Source of the DNA: Timema cristinae
Taxonomy: Eukaryota; Arthropoda; Insecta; Phasmatodea; Timematidae
Reading direction: 5' to 3'
DNA: 64,000 nucleotides
Assembly (NCBI GenBank): GCA_039000515.1
Contig: JBCFYV010011164.1
Coordinates: forward strand, 45,067,159 to 45,131,158
The translations under genes and the position numbers were made by a program. How positions within the stretch are numbered: the stretch's first letter is position 1; every line of letters begins with the position of its first letter. A model generated the notes under the pieces. It saw only the letters and a program-made list of their open reading frames with translations. It did not search any database and was not told the origin of the DNA. Below are positions 53,830 to 64,000 of this stretch, in pieces.

Positions 53830-55955
53830 TGCAACAAGTATAGCATACGCCTTCTCTCAAATCCTCCGAAGTAGGCTACACCGTTAATAAATTGAAGTAA
53901 TGCCAAGAATGTTAATACGGAGATAACTAGTCTAATTCATGCTAAACTTCTTGATCCCTTTAGACAACAGCTGTTATCGAACCAAATCCCTTTAGAAAGA
54001 GTTGTAAAAAGTATAAAGTATTACACCAAAAGCACATGAAATTAAATTAGTTTAAAACATTGACTATCAGGATAAATATTTATAATGCTATCCTAGAGTA
54101 AACATTTTGTTTTTCCATACTCAATTCTTATAATTTTTTTTCCCAACGCGTCCTATTTCTCATATGTATTAATTACACTAGAAATGGGATGAATGTATCC
54201 GAATTTGCGTAGGAGATAGAGAGAGAGAGGAGAGAGAGCTAGAGACAAGAGGAAAACAGTTTAGTAAAAAAACACCTTGAGTACAATAATATACGTTTGT
54301 AATTAATTTTTTGTTTGGGTTGTTGTGAGTTGTCATTGTTGAGCACTTCGTAGAGATCTTCTTTGTAATCCGGAGTGATAATGACAACTGTCGGGCTTTA
54401 ATTTTATTTATATAAATTCATTTATTATGAATTAATTTAATTTGGTTTGATAATTAAGAACATTTGATCCAAAATTATTATATCTTAAGCACGACAGCTT
54501 AAGGTTGATTGTTTAGCGCGTCGCGAACTATTTTATTGCCAGGTTCAGTATCGAGTGAAATTTAGAGAGATCAATGTTTCGCGGACCGTTCTACAGTAAA
54601 GTTGTAAATCGAGGGAGAAAAGAAACCTTTTCGGGCATATAGTTCGAAAGAAATCATTATGGCACATTTTTTCTTTTCTTTAGAATGCACCATGTTCGCA
54701 TCATATTTCTGTTAGGTTCAGGAAGAGAGAGAGAAAGAAAATGTTATCGAAGTTTTCATGTTTCACAAGTATTTGCAAAAGGGGTGGGGTACTGTGAACA
54801 AAATAGCTTGGTTGAAAACGACATAAATAAGTGGTATGGAACTACGCACGGACTTTCACGCTCTATTGTTTAAAAAATAAATATATTTACTCAAAACTCA
54901 TAATATATGTGGAATGAAATAATATACACTAGCAAACCCGAGCAAAAATTTTGCTATACTTTCGTAAAACATCTTTTGACTCCGGGTTTTAAATTCTCTC
55001 ATTTCATTTTCAAAGAATTAATGTCATCATTTCTATGTTTGTACCAAAATAACATATCGATATTGGGTCTACAAGGGTCAGCACTTCGTATTAAGATTTC
55101 TACTTTTGGTTAAATTTTTTGACATTTTATTAGGGGTTGCACATCTTATGGTTATCGCATTGCAATAAAATTCATTATTTATAAATTTAGACCAATAAAA
55201 AGGGTAAATATTGACTATTGAGTCAAAAATGGTAGAGATTGATCATTGCTGTAGAGACATTTCCCTAAGAGGTTAAGGGAAAAAAACAACATAAAGTAGA
55301 TTTAGACTTACCTATCTACTTACTCTATGGAATTAGAAAATGAGAAAATGATTGCGTTAAAACTTAAGTAGTATCTCTGTACAACTAAAGTTTACAAAAA
55401 TGTATTAATATATTTGCCAATATCTCCAAAATTTACAGATACCAGTAAACCCTTGTGAAACTTTCGCACATGCAACTTCCACCCCCCTCCTGCCCCCACC
55501 CCCCCCCCCCAAAAAAAGAGATTTAGTATTTTGTTGGATTGTTGAATTTAAATACTCAGAGAAGTGTATACACAAAATAGCAGAGAGAGTTTATTTTCGT
55601 TAATTGATCCAAAAATATTGTTAGATTTTTCTTTTAACTTAAATTTTAAGCAAAAAACGTGTTTTAACGTAAACTGAGTATGCTATGTCAGAAGTCGGTG
55701 AAAAATCCTATCCATTGATGCCTTATTCATCGCTGTAGGCTTTGTTTTAATTGAGAAAAGGGATGTTGACAACATAAATGATATGTAGGATATTTCAAAT
55801 AGTTTCTTTTTTTTAACTTTTATTAGTGCTACAATATTTCAATGATAAGTTATAAGTATCTCAAATATTTGTGGAAATGAGGAAATTTCCGGAAATAAAT
55901 CATCTATTTCATTACAACGTGATGTCACTATAACAATTTACTTTTTAAGTCAAGC
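53830..55955. other. Long AT-rich stretch without assigned genes
   Basis: A possible old family C remnant at about 54165-54290 carries a (GA)n run. A GC-richer patch at 54490-54800 includes short frames (54685-54873 plus) with no known domain. A poly-C/poly-A run lies near 55500-55520. Nothing else was recognised. Confidence 0.35.
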
Positions 55956-55959
55956 TCGA

Positions 55960-56190
55960 TTTACTACCTATCCGTGCTGTACGCATTTTAATAACGCTAT
56001 TGGGATAGGAATGACAAGTTAAATACATAATAAATGTTCCCACATTTGCGTTAAGCGTAAGTGGTAAGCCATTTAATAAACCCAGCACTCAATACACCCT
56101 GCCGGGATTTGAACCCATCTTCAACTCCGTATAACTAAACTTCATGAGCTTGACATTTCATCCGAGTGACCACCGAGGCGGTTAATGTCG
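55960..56190 (-). mobile_element. SINE family C copy, minus strand, diverged
   Basis: The plus strand shows tttactacctatccgtgctg, ttcccacatttgcgttaagc, cctgccgggatttgaaccca and ccgagtgaccaccgaggcgg, the complement of tail, body, B box and head. Confidence 0.75.
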
Positions 56191-56418
56191 TTTGAAAATT
56201 AAAATCATCAATTGCTTTTTAATTGGTCTATAATATTAAAAAAAAACAACGAAACACAACATTAAACTAAAATCAAAAATAGATTGATTGCGTTGATTTG
56301 AAAACTCTTGTTAATATCATACAGTTTTATTTCAATTAACCAAAATAATTCAATCTTTCCCAGAAACTTTATATCCATCTCTATCCTCCCAAGTTCCATC
56401 CTTATTTTATTTATTTTT

Positions 56419-56672
56419 TTAACACCGTGTCTTACTACCCGTTCGGGTTGTACGCTTATGTACTAATTACACTGAAGATTTTAGGAATTAGAAAGGTTAT
56501 ATTTAGAAGAACTGTACCTGAAAGTGTTTGGAGAGAGAAGTAGAAGACCATTAAAAAAAAAAAAACTTAGTATACCCGACCGAGATTAGAACCTTGAACT
56601 CTCCGACATTGGTGGTTTAGTCTACTGCGAATGTAGTGAGTGCCTTAAACCATGAGGCCACCGGAGCGAGTC
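56419..56672 (-). mobile_element. SINE family C, full length, minus strand
   Basis: Tail complement aacaccgtgtcttactaccc, gttcgggttgtacgcttatg, B-box region cccgaccgagattagaacct, anticodon arm ctccgacattggtggtttag and head complement ccttaaaccatgaggccacc then ggagcg. Confidence 0.9.
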
Positions 56673-56679
56673 CCATCAA

Positions 56680-57445
56680 CATTAAGAAACCAACTGTTCC
56701 TTTCAAAAGAAGACTTCTGATAAAGACAGAAATCAAAATATAAACAGTTGGTTACTATTTTATTCCATATTCACTCTGAGTTTCATCTTCTTTTGTCTGC
56801 TATATAAAAGAGATTATGGGAAGGAAGTTCTTGTTGTGAATATTCATGAAGGTAGCCGTAATCTTAGATAACATAAATGTATGACGAGGGGGGGAAACAC
56901 GCCACGTACAATGACCATAAGACGAGGAAACGTTGACTTGCTCGGAGGTTACGAAATATAATCAAGGGAGGAAACAGCTGTATCGGTGGACATGCGGACT
57001 AAATATTTGGTTTGACATATTGTTATTCAATTCATCGTAGTTAAGTTGGTAACATGTAGGCCTATTAAATTGAGAGTACCAGATTTGATCCAAAGCATTG
57101 GTGAAAAATGTATGGTCAGTGAAATGTGCGTTTCTCATTTCACAGTGATGAATTAAATGCCAGGAGTTGGTTGTTTTGTATGTTTTATATTTAAGTTAGG
57201 CTATAGGTTGTGTCCTGATATTACTTGGTTAAGAAATTGCATGTTAAATATCTTAAACATAATAAAAAAAATAGATATCTAGGTATCAGGGTTGGATCTA
57301 TATATTATAAGGCGCATTGTCCTAGATTAAACTAGCTAGTAAGAGTGAATACATATGCTAATTTAATCTATGTATATAGAATAACATTAAACACAATTTA
57401 TCCTAATAAAGATTCTTACACGACTTATGCTACAAAATGAGTATG
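56680..57445. other. Unassigned stretch before the dead LINE
   Basis: AT-rich, with no recognised family. It could include the 3' untranslated region of the LINE that follows on the minus strand. Confidence 0.35.
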
Positions 57446-57449
57446 ATGC

Positions 57450-60300
57450 TCGCATTAATTCAAAGCAAAACCTCTTAATAAATTTGGTAATAAAATCAAT
57501 TTGCCATGTCCGGGATACTAATAAGTTATGTAAGAGGCGAACTAAGAAACACGCCTTCCATGGCCTACCACTTCCATTTGAAACCAACACACTCTACCTT
57601 CATATATTTTCTTTGTCACTCGAGTGACATTCATTCGCTCAACCTGCCTAAGTCAACATAGATGCTTCTGTCACATTTACATATTAGATTCCTTTTCAAA
57701 CCACATTCCTTTAGCACAAATTCATTACTGACTCTGTCCATACGAGTTTTTTCCACATACATTTCTTAGATAAATCATTCCGGACGCATTCTCCTTGTTC
57801 TTATGTTTTTCCTGACAAACCCACACTTCAAATCCATGAAACAATGTTGGCGTAAACACATTTTTATATACCGCCATTATGGCCTCTTTTGATAATACTT
57901 CATTCTTTACAATATTCCACATACATCAAACTATTCTTCGAGATGCGGTCACCCATCTGTGGATTTAACCATCTATCCTACTTTTACAGAACATTATTTC
58001 CAGATACATAAAATTACTAACTTTCTCTAAAAGTTTTAATTTATACTAAGCTGATAATAATTTCCTGATCCGTCTTTAGCAAAGTATCACCTTAGATTTG
58101 GAGACTTTTGTACGAAGAGCCATTCTGTCTATCGCCACAGTAAAATGATTTAATGCATTCTACCAGTCATGTTCATTATCAGCCATTAATACAGCCTCAT
58201 CTGCATATAACAACACTCTCACATTCACATTGTCCATTTGGACACCAACCACGTCCTCACAAGCATCCCTCATACACTTATCCATGGATAAATTAAAAAG
58301 CATGGAGATATAGCACAACCTTGTCTAACACCCTTTTCAATATCCAACCATTTACTCGAAGCTCCCTCCATCCTAACGAATGCTTTACTTCCATCGGACA
58401 CCACCATATTTGAATTTAATAACCACGCATTCACACAAAACTCTTTAAGAACATTCCATAACATACTCTCATTTACACGATCCTACGCTTTCTCCCGATC
58501 AACAAATGCACAATACATTTGATCCTTACTGTTATACATTTTTACATCACCAATGCAAATATCTGGTTCATGCAACATCTATCTGGTATGAAACCACATT
58601 GCACACACCAAATCCAGTCATCTGTTGTTTTTTTACGGACACTCTCAACTAAGAATCTCCGAAAAACTTTGCCTTGAATACTCAACAAAATAATTGACAT
58701 GTATTTCTTACATTCACTCTTGTGTTTGCCTTTGTAGAAAAGAACAATGACACCATTCGTCCAGTCATTAGAAACAGTCGAAACATCAAAACATACATTT
58801 GACAACTCACACAATCTGTCAACTAGTAGCATGCCCCAATCCTTAATTATTTTACTTGTGATCCCATATACACCCTCAGCGTTGCCATTCTATAACACAT
58901 TCATAGCTTTTAATACCTCGTTCACACATCATAACATTTTACCTTTTTCTGCTATTTGTCTACGTTTTCACTGTACAATTGCTCAAAATACTTCCTTCAT
59001 GACTCTATGATACTGTTTACATCCAAGATCATACCATCACGTTAAACCTGAATGCCTTGCTTAGTTCTATTTAGCCACTTCCAGAACAGCTTTTTATTTA
59101 TTTAAAAATCATTCTGTATTATTTATCTTTATTTTACTCTCAGTATTTGCTCCTTACTCTAATTTACTACTTTCCTTGGATTCATCTTTTACTCTTTGTA
59201 TAAGTACCCCAACCTCTTACGTTTTGTTTCACTCTTCATAGCAATCATTCATTTGTACGCTTTTTTCTTTTCTTTCACAGCTTTTTCACCTGTTAATTTC
59301 CCCAAGTATAACCTTTTAAGTTTCCCACTACACATCTTTCGCACACTAAACTACAACCTCTTGTAATCCAATTCCAAGCTCCTTTTATATCATTATCATT
59401 AATTTAAACATTACATTAATGCTCTTGTAAAGTTGATTTTTTACCCAGAAATCTTTCATATTGCGCTCTCACACTTTTAACTTGCAATTTTTCCACTTTC
59501 ACTCTTAATTGCCTACAATTCTTGTGCTACTTCCTAAAGAAATTCCTACCTAATTCAACTAATGAAATCGTTAGAAAATGATCCGTTCCAAATTTAGCTC
59601 CACGCACAGCCTTGATATTCTTTACTATACTTCTTAATCTCATCATATGCCACAAAATCAATCATCGTTCTCAAATCGTCCCCTTGCAATGAATACAAGT
59701 GAATATATTTGTGCTTAAACCATGGTTTGACACAAATAAACCTTTTCCTAAACATATAGGCCTACTCACTAACTTATTACCATTCTAGTTTACCCTGTCA
59801 TCACAATATCTTCCTAACACTCTCTGAATTCTCTATTTAGGTACCCACACGCCCATTTATATTTCATAACCAGATAATTCTTTCCCCCGGTTCACATGCA
59901 TACAAGACCTCATTGAGTTTATCTCAAACTTCCACTCTCTCATTCTCTCCTTCACCCTTCACCGGAGCATAACCACTAACCAACATAATTCTACGAATAG
60001 TTATGTTCATACGTGCCCATAGAAGTCTAAGTGACACCAACTCATACCTTATCACAAAACACTTAACTGTTGGCTAAGGATTAAACTACTCTCTGACTTC
60101 CCCTTTTCCCATTCATATACACCTGACCACATTACTAGGTTACCATTACTGGACATCAAAACATCTTTCCCTTTCCACTTGGTTTCACATACACACAGAA
60201 TATCACTTTTCCTTCCAATCATATCCTCTAACAGTTTATTCTCTTTATCACACACTCTTTTCACATTCCATATCCCAATAGTATATTTCTCGCCATCTTA
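57450..60300 (-). pseudogene. Decayed RTE/CFDP2-type LINE: endonuclease, reverse transcriptase and C-terminal remnants
   Basis: Reading from 60300 leftward: KYTIGIWNVKRV and SDILCVCETKWKG are the start of an APE-type endonuclease (60050-60295). Within 58542-58832, GVIVLFYKGKHKSECKKY, LLSIQGKVFRRFL and CGFIPDRCCMNQIFAL are reverse transcriptase motifs. At 58270-58464, WLDIEKGVRQGCAISP follows. At 58196-58207 the catalytic YADD reads YADE (LLYADEAVLMA), so the polymerase site is mutated. At 57725-57922, FHGFEVWV and MIYLRNVCG are the usual C-terminal segment, continued after a frameshift by RVSNEFVLKECGLKRNL. Frames are broken many times and parts of the endonuclease are unreadable. A dead copy, about 2.85 kb. 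Confidence 0.88.
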
Positions 60301-60434
60301 TCAACAAATGGGCCCTTTAGTTTTAATCTCAGTTGCCCATCTTAGCTTTGGTCATCCAATGCTAATATTGTACAGTATATATAATAGTATATTATTTCAT
60401 AATTATATATAATTATATATAGATATGTATATAT

Positions 60435-60436
<2 letters not shown>

Positions 60437-60466
<30 letters not shown>
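60437..60466. repeat. (TG)n microsatellite
   Basis: About 15 uninterrupted TG units between an ATATAT-rich stretch and gggcgtg. Confidence 0.95.
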
Positions 60467-60468
<2 letters not shown>

Positions 60469-60469
60469 C

Positions 60470-61900
60470 GTGTAAAGCTAGATAATTCGGATTTCGTTTA
60501 ATATCGACTATGGATACGGGTTTAAGAATTGTGTGAATTTATAATAAGCATCAAAGTTAAATATACGTAAACTTATAATACAATAAATTATTACGAAAAT
60601 TTTGCAAAAAAATAAATAAATTAAAACCCAGTAGTTTCTTCAAACCTCCTCCGCCTTCAAGTGTACTTGCTCAACAGATCCTGGACCATCCATTTCACTT
60701 CATGCTTAGTGGATTTTTAAATCGTATTAGAGTTTTGTAAGTAATTTAATGTATAATCCAACAAAAGCTTAGTTTTTTTCCTCTTTATATAGGCCTACAT
60801 GTTCGTTTAAATTATTTACTTTTAGTTTATCTGTTATTTTAGTTACTCCAGAATCTAAGTTTTAATGTATGATTACACAATATATGATATACAATTATAA
60901 TATATACTTGAATCATGGATAGGCCTACAGTTTTAGGTTCGTGGAAAATATATACATAATTTAACACCTATATTCACGATTTTATTCGTGTATGCCTTTT
61001 CCTCAATGGTTTCATTAAGATTTATTACGAAAAAAAATAAAAATTAACAGTGTTCTAACTGGACCGAGCTCAAAAGTTATGGTTAAAGTCAATACTCAAA
61101 TATTCAAAAATAAAATATGCCTACCATATAATATATAAAATTATGTATATGTACACATATAATTTTATAGAGTCAAGGAATAAATTTATTTCGTGACTAG
61201 TACAAACGTTTGAACTTTTATTGACATACCGGAAAATATAACATGTTCATTTTGCATTTTATTTGAATTGCGTTTGGAGTAAAGATAGCATTGTGAAAAA
61301 TGTGTTTTTATCTTCTATACATATTTCACCCCTCCTTCTCTTCATCATTCCCACAGGCGCTCATACGTTCGAATATGAAACAAGTATTAGTGATATACTG
61401 TGCTTTACATACTGGCACTACTAACTCAGCCACGGCACGTATGGCCAACATTGGAGGTTCATACTTATGAATCTCGTGTCAAGGTTGATTACCGCTGGGA
61501 TTCCTGGGATTAGTCTGACGGCGGTCAGCACCATGATTGATTCTCAGGACAACTAAACCTGCCGCAGCCCCCAGGAAATCGGAAGATTACTGCACCAATG
61601 ACTTTATTTAGTATGATCTGGATGAAACGTTTATTTAGATCATTAGTATTGAATCAAAATTATTGGAGCGGCTCTTTTAATACTGGTCAGGCTCTGGTTT
61701 GATAAATATTTCCTCTAAATCCTTAACATTGTAGTTGTTGGTAGTCATTATAGTTTCTTTAATATCTCTAGTTGTATCCATCCATCTATCTCCTATATAT
61801 TATATATGTGCACATATAATATATATGTGGGACGAATAATAAAAGGGTGCTAGTACCAGATAGAACCAACCCAAAATAACCTTTACTTTATAAACTACTA
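60470..61900. other. AT-rich stretch with imperfect AT palindromes
   Basis: Two palindrome-like clusters centre near 61152 (tatgtatatgtacacatata) and 61810 (tatatgtgcacatataatat). A GC-richer patch at 61410-61590 (tgacggcggtcagcaccatg) has no recognised identity. Confidence 0.35.
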
Positions 61901-61904
61901 GATA

Positions 61905-62386
61905 GCTGTTGCCCGCGGCTTTGCTCGCGTGGAAGTTGATTATATACAAATACGAAAATATACATATGTATTTACAGATTAATTTAAAATATTACGTTAC
62001 GTGGATGACCATAACTTGACCTCAGATCAAAAATAATGCAAGTCCGATACAAACTTTCACCCCCTTTTTCATCCCTTATTAAATAAAATTTCCAAAATTC
62101 CTGAAACACGTATTTATTTGTTTTACGTCAATAACCGAAATACAAAATTTTGTTTATGTAACTTTCAAAATGACGGACTTTCATACATATTATCATACAT
62201 ATTATCATCCCCTAATTTGACCCCTTTGGGGTGGAATTTTCTAAAATCCTTTCTTAGTGGGTGCCTACATAACAAAATGAATATACAGTCCGAATTTCAT
62301 GCTTGTAGCCTTGATAGTTTGCGCTCGGCGATGATGAATCAGTCAGTCAGTCAGTCAGTCAGGACATGTTATTTTATAATATAGAT
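61905..62386 (+). mobile_element. Dispersed non-coding element ending in (CAGT)n
   Basis: Begins agatagctgttgcccgcggc then tttgctcgcgtgg, and ends in tcagtcagtcagtcagtcag then gacatgttattttataatat. Intermediate words include cccctttggggtggaatttt and gtccgaatttcatgcttgta. I recognise this start/end combination from repeats common in arthropod genomes, probably LINE-related 3' regions, but cannot assign the superfamily. The 88-codon frame 62118-62384 is not regarded as a gene. Confidence 0.6.
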
Positions 62387-62389
62387 AAT

Positions 62390-63075
62390 AACATGGCTAA
62401 TAATTTATATTGCTGCTTAGTGTAAAATGATCGTGGCTCAATTTGTGTACTAGCCTATACATGATGCCTCGTGTAAAATATGTTTCTCAAATAAAAATAT
62501 TTTTACCTTAAAGAGTCCTATTGTAATATAAAATATGAGCGTGATAATAGTTATCCTCTTTTTCAGGCGTGAGCCATTTTATTTTTTGGCTGGTTTGGTA
62601 GTTTAAATTTTAAAAAGGGCTGTCAAATAAAATACGAGTTTTCTGCTGACGTAAATTATAATATATAAAAAAAGAAATGTATGTAGCCAACATAAAAAAA
62701 TCATGATAGCATGAATAATAAGTGTTTCTCCAATAAAACAAAACACAATTAAATGAATGCATTTTTCCATATATTTCATAATTTCTTTAATGTAAAACGT
62801 AAGCTTGTACTCATCCCAATACATTGTTAGGATAATCATTTCTCCTAGATCACGGTGGGCAGGAGATGCAGTGTGAGTGGAATATTCTAGAACCATGTTC
62901 AGGGTACTGACTGGCAAACCAATAGGAAGAGACATTCATGACCGTCTTTAGTTTCAGGCCAGTGTTAAATGTGGCAACTGCGCTTCTAGTGAAGTCATGA
63001 GGCCTAGATATCTACTGGTTCTTACGGATGATTGTGTGAATATTTAGCCTACAGTTTTCTCTCATTTAAACACAG
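62390..63075. other. Unassigned AT-rich stretch
   Basis: The longest minus-strand frame of the region (62603-62935, 110 codons) is hydrophobic and AT-driven, with no recognised domain; the hydrophobicity follows from T-rich codons. Confidence 0.35.
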
Positions 63076-63083
63076 ATGAGTTA

Positions 63084-63674
63084 CAAGGCCATATACAGAC
63101 GGGGGGGGGGGAGGGCTTTATTTTATGATCTATGATCACAATATATATGGCTATATTTATGGTTCAAACAGTGTCAAAAATAAGATACAATTACAAATAC
63201 GGGGGCTTTGTCGCCATAAAATGCCCTTCAGAGAGATTATAAAGATGTCTAATATGTATAGCTTTTCCTAGCCTTCAGCAATTGGGGGTTATGTTGCCAT
63301 AAAAAAACATTTCAGAGCTTCTAGAGGCGTTTAATTTTGGGAAATTTTCCTAGCCTTTGAAAGTTACGGTGTTATGCAGCCATAAAAAATCACTTCAGAT
63401 AGCTTCTAGAGTTGTTTAATATTTAGATATGTTCCTAGCCTTTGGCATTAGGGGGTTATGTTACTATAGAAAACAATGCTTCTAGATGTGTTTAAGATTT
63501 ATAAGTTTTCCTAGCCTTCGGCAGCTAAGGGGTAATGTTGCCTAAACACTCTTCAGATAGCTTCTAGAACTGTCTTATCATTCATAATTTTTTCTAGCTT
63601 CTGGCTGGCAATTGGGGGATGTTTCCATCAACCCCCCCCCCCCCTTCTGAAATTATTGGTTGGCTATGGCCTTG
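63084..63674. mobile_element. hAT-like MITE with an internal 83-bp tandem repeat, copy 2
   Basis: CAAGGCC at 63084 and GGCCTTG ending at 63674, bracketed by the exact 8-bp duplication atgagtta (63076-63083 and 63675-63682). Collinear with copy 1: G run, aatatatatggctatattta, tatggttcaaacagtgtc, then repeat units with anchors near 63289, 63372, 63456 and 63533 (periods 83, 84, 77), a C run and ttctgaaattattggttggc. About 84 bp shorter than copy 1, which equals one internal unit. Confidence 0.93.
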
Positions 63675-63825
63675 ATGAGTTACTCCAAACGAAACTGTCA
63701 ATCTAAACATATTTTATGTAAATATCTTTAAACAAAAAAACTACAAAGGTTGAGAAACACAATAAATAAATATGTAAATAATTATTTTATAATAAATTTT
63801 CTAGGTAAAGATTATGTACCATTCA

Positions 63826-63900
63826 CAGCCTAGAAAGAGCATTCATTGTGGTACTAATCCAAAAGTCCCGGGTTAAACTCCCATGTCCAGGTGTGATATT
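63826..63900 (+). mobile_element. tRNA-like SINE head, family D
   Basis: agcctagaaagagcattcat is A-box-like and tcccgggttaaactcccatg B-box-like, followed by tccaggtgtgatattttag as in the copy at 25025. The 3' end is not defined. Confidence 0.45.
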
Positions 63901-64000
63901 TTAGTAAAATCAAGTATGTTATTTATCCAATTGCTTTGAATACTTACCAGCCTTGAGATATAGAATTTTGAAACGTTACTTTTGTGAATTATTAAACTTT

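Noticed and set aside
61131..61175. Imperfect AT palindromes near 61.15 and 61.81 kb as possible transposon ends or cruciforms
   Set aside because: Alternating AT/GT tracts give such symmetry by chance; no duplications or partner ends were seen.
62603..62935. 110-codon hydrophobic frame that might look like a membrane protein
   Set aside because: Hydrophobicity is explained by T-rich codons in AT-rich DNA; no start context, domain or supporting neighbour.

Overview
This looks like an AT-rich, gene-free stretch of an animal nuclear genome, most likely an arthropod. The evidence is: tRNA-derived SINEs in nearly every kilobase; the C-terminus of a Jockey-like LINE at the left edge; a dead RTE/CFDP2-type LINE; degenerate CCTAA tracts (the arthropod telomere motif) inside a MITE; and many (AAT)n tails and minisatellites. 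I found no host protein-coding gene, no genuine tRNA or rRNA gene and nothing prokaryotic. The longer open frames are translated minisatellites, LINE remnants or chance.

Layout. 1-420: Jockey-like LINE 3' end. 560-2190: GC-richer block with nested tandem repeats around an LTR-like promoter (inverted CCAAT boxes, TATA, AATAAA). 2.6-31 kb: AT-rich DNA crowded with SINEs, a TTAA-flanked MITE (17.5 kb), a 60-bp array (18.8 kb), a 37-bp repeat split by a SINE (25.7 kb) and a TA-flanked MITE (28.0 kb). 32.6-34.6 kb: a 2-kb array of 55/56-bp monomers. 35.4-36.1 kb: a hAT-like MITE whose body is an 83-bp tandem repeat; a second copy lies at 63.1-63.7 kb. 43-44.8 kb: a minisatellite with a 166-bp higher-order unit, interrupted by an AT-flanked MITE; two more copies of that MITE form an inverted pair at 49.3-50.4 kb. 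47.0-47.8 kb: SINEs nested in SINEs. 51.0-53.3 kb: two more arrays (36 bp and about 37 bp). 57.4-60.3 kb: the decayed RTE-like LINE. 61.9-62.4 kb: a dispersed element ending in (CAGT)n.

The most interesting pattern is that three SINE families (here called A, B and C) have different tRNA-like heads but the same roughly 50-60 bp 3' domain, as expected if all are copied by one LINE partner. Two other families (E and F) share a different tail. Several insertions have exact target-site duplications readable from the sequence, so element boundaries and order of insertion can be reconstructed. Family letters are local labels; whether these families are already named needs a repeat-database search.
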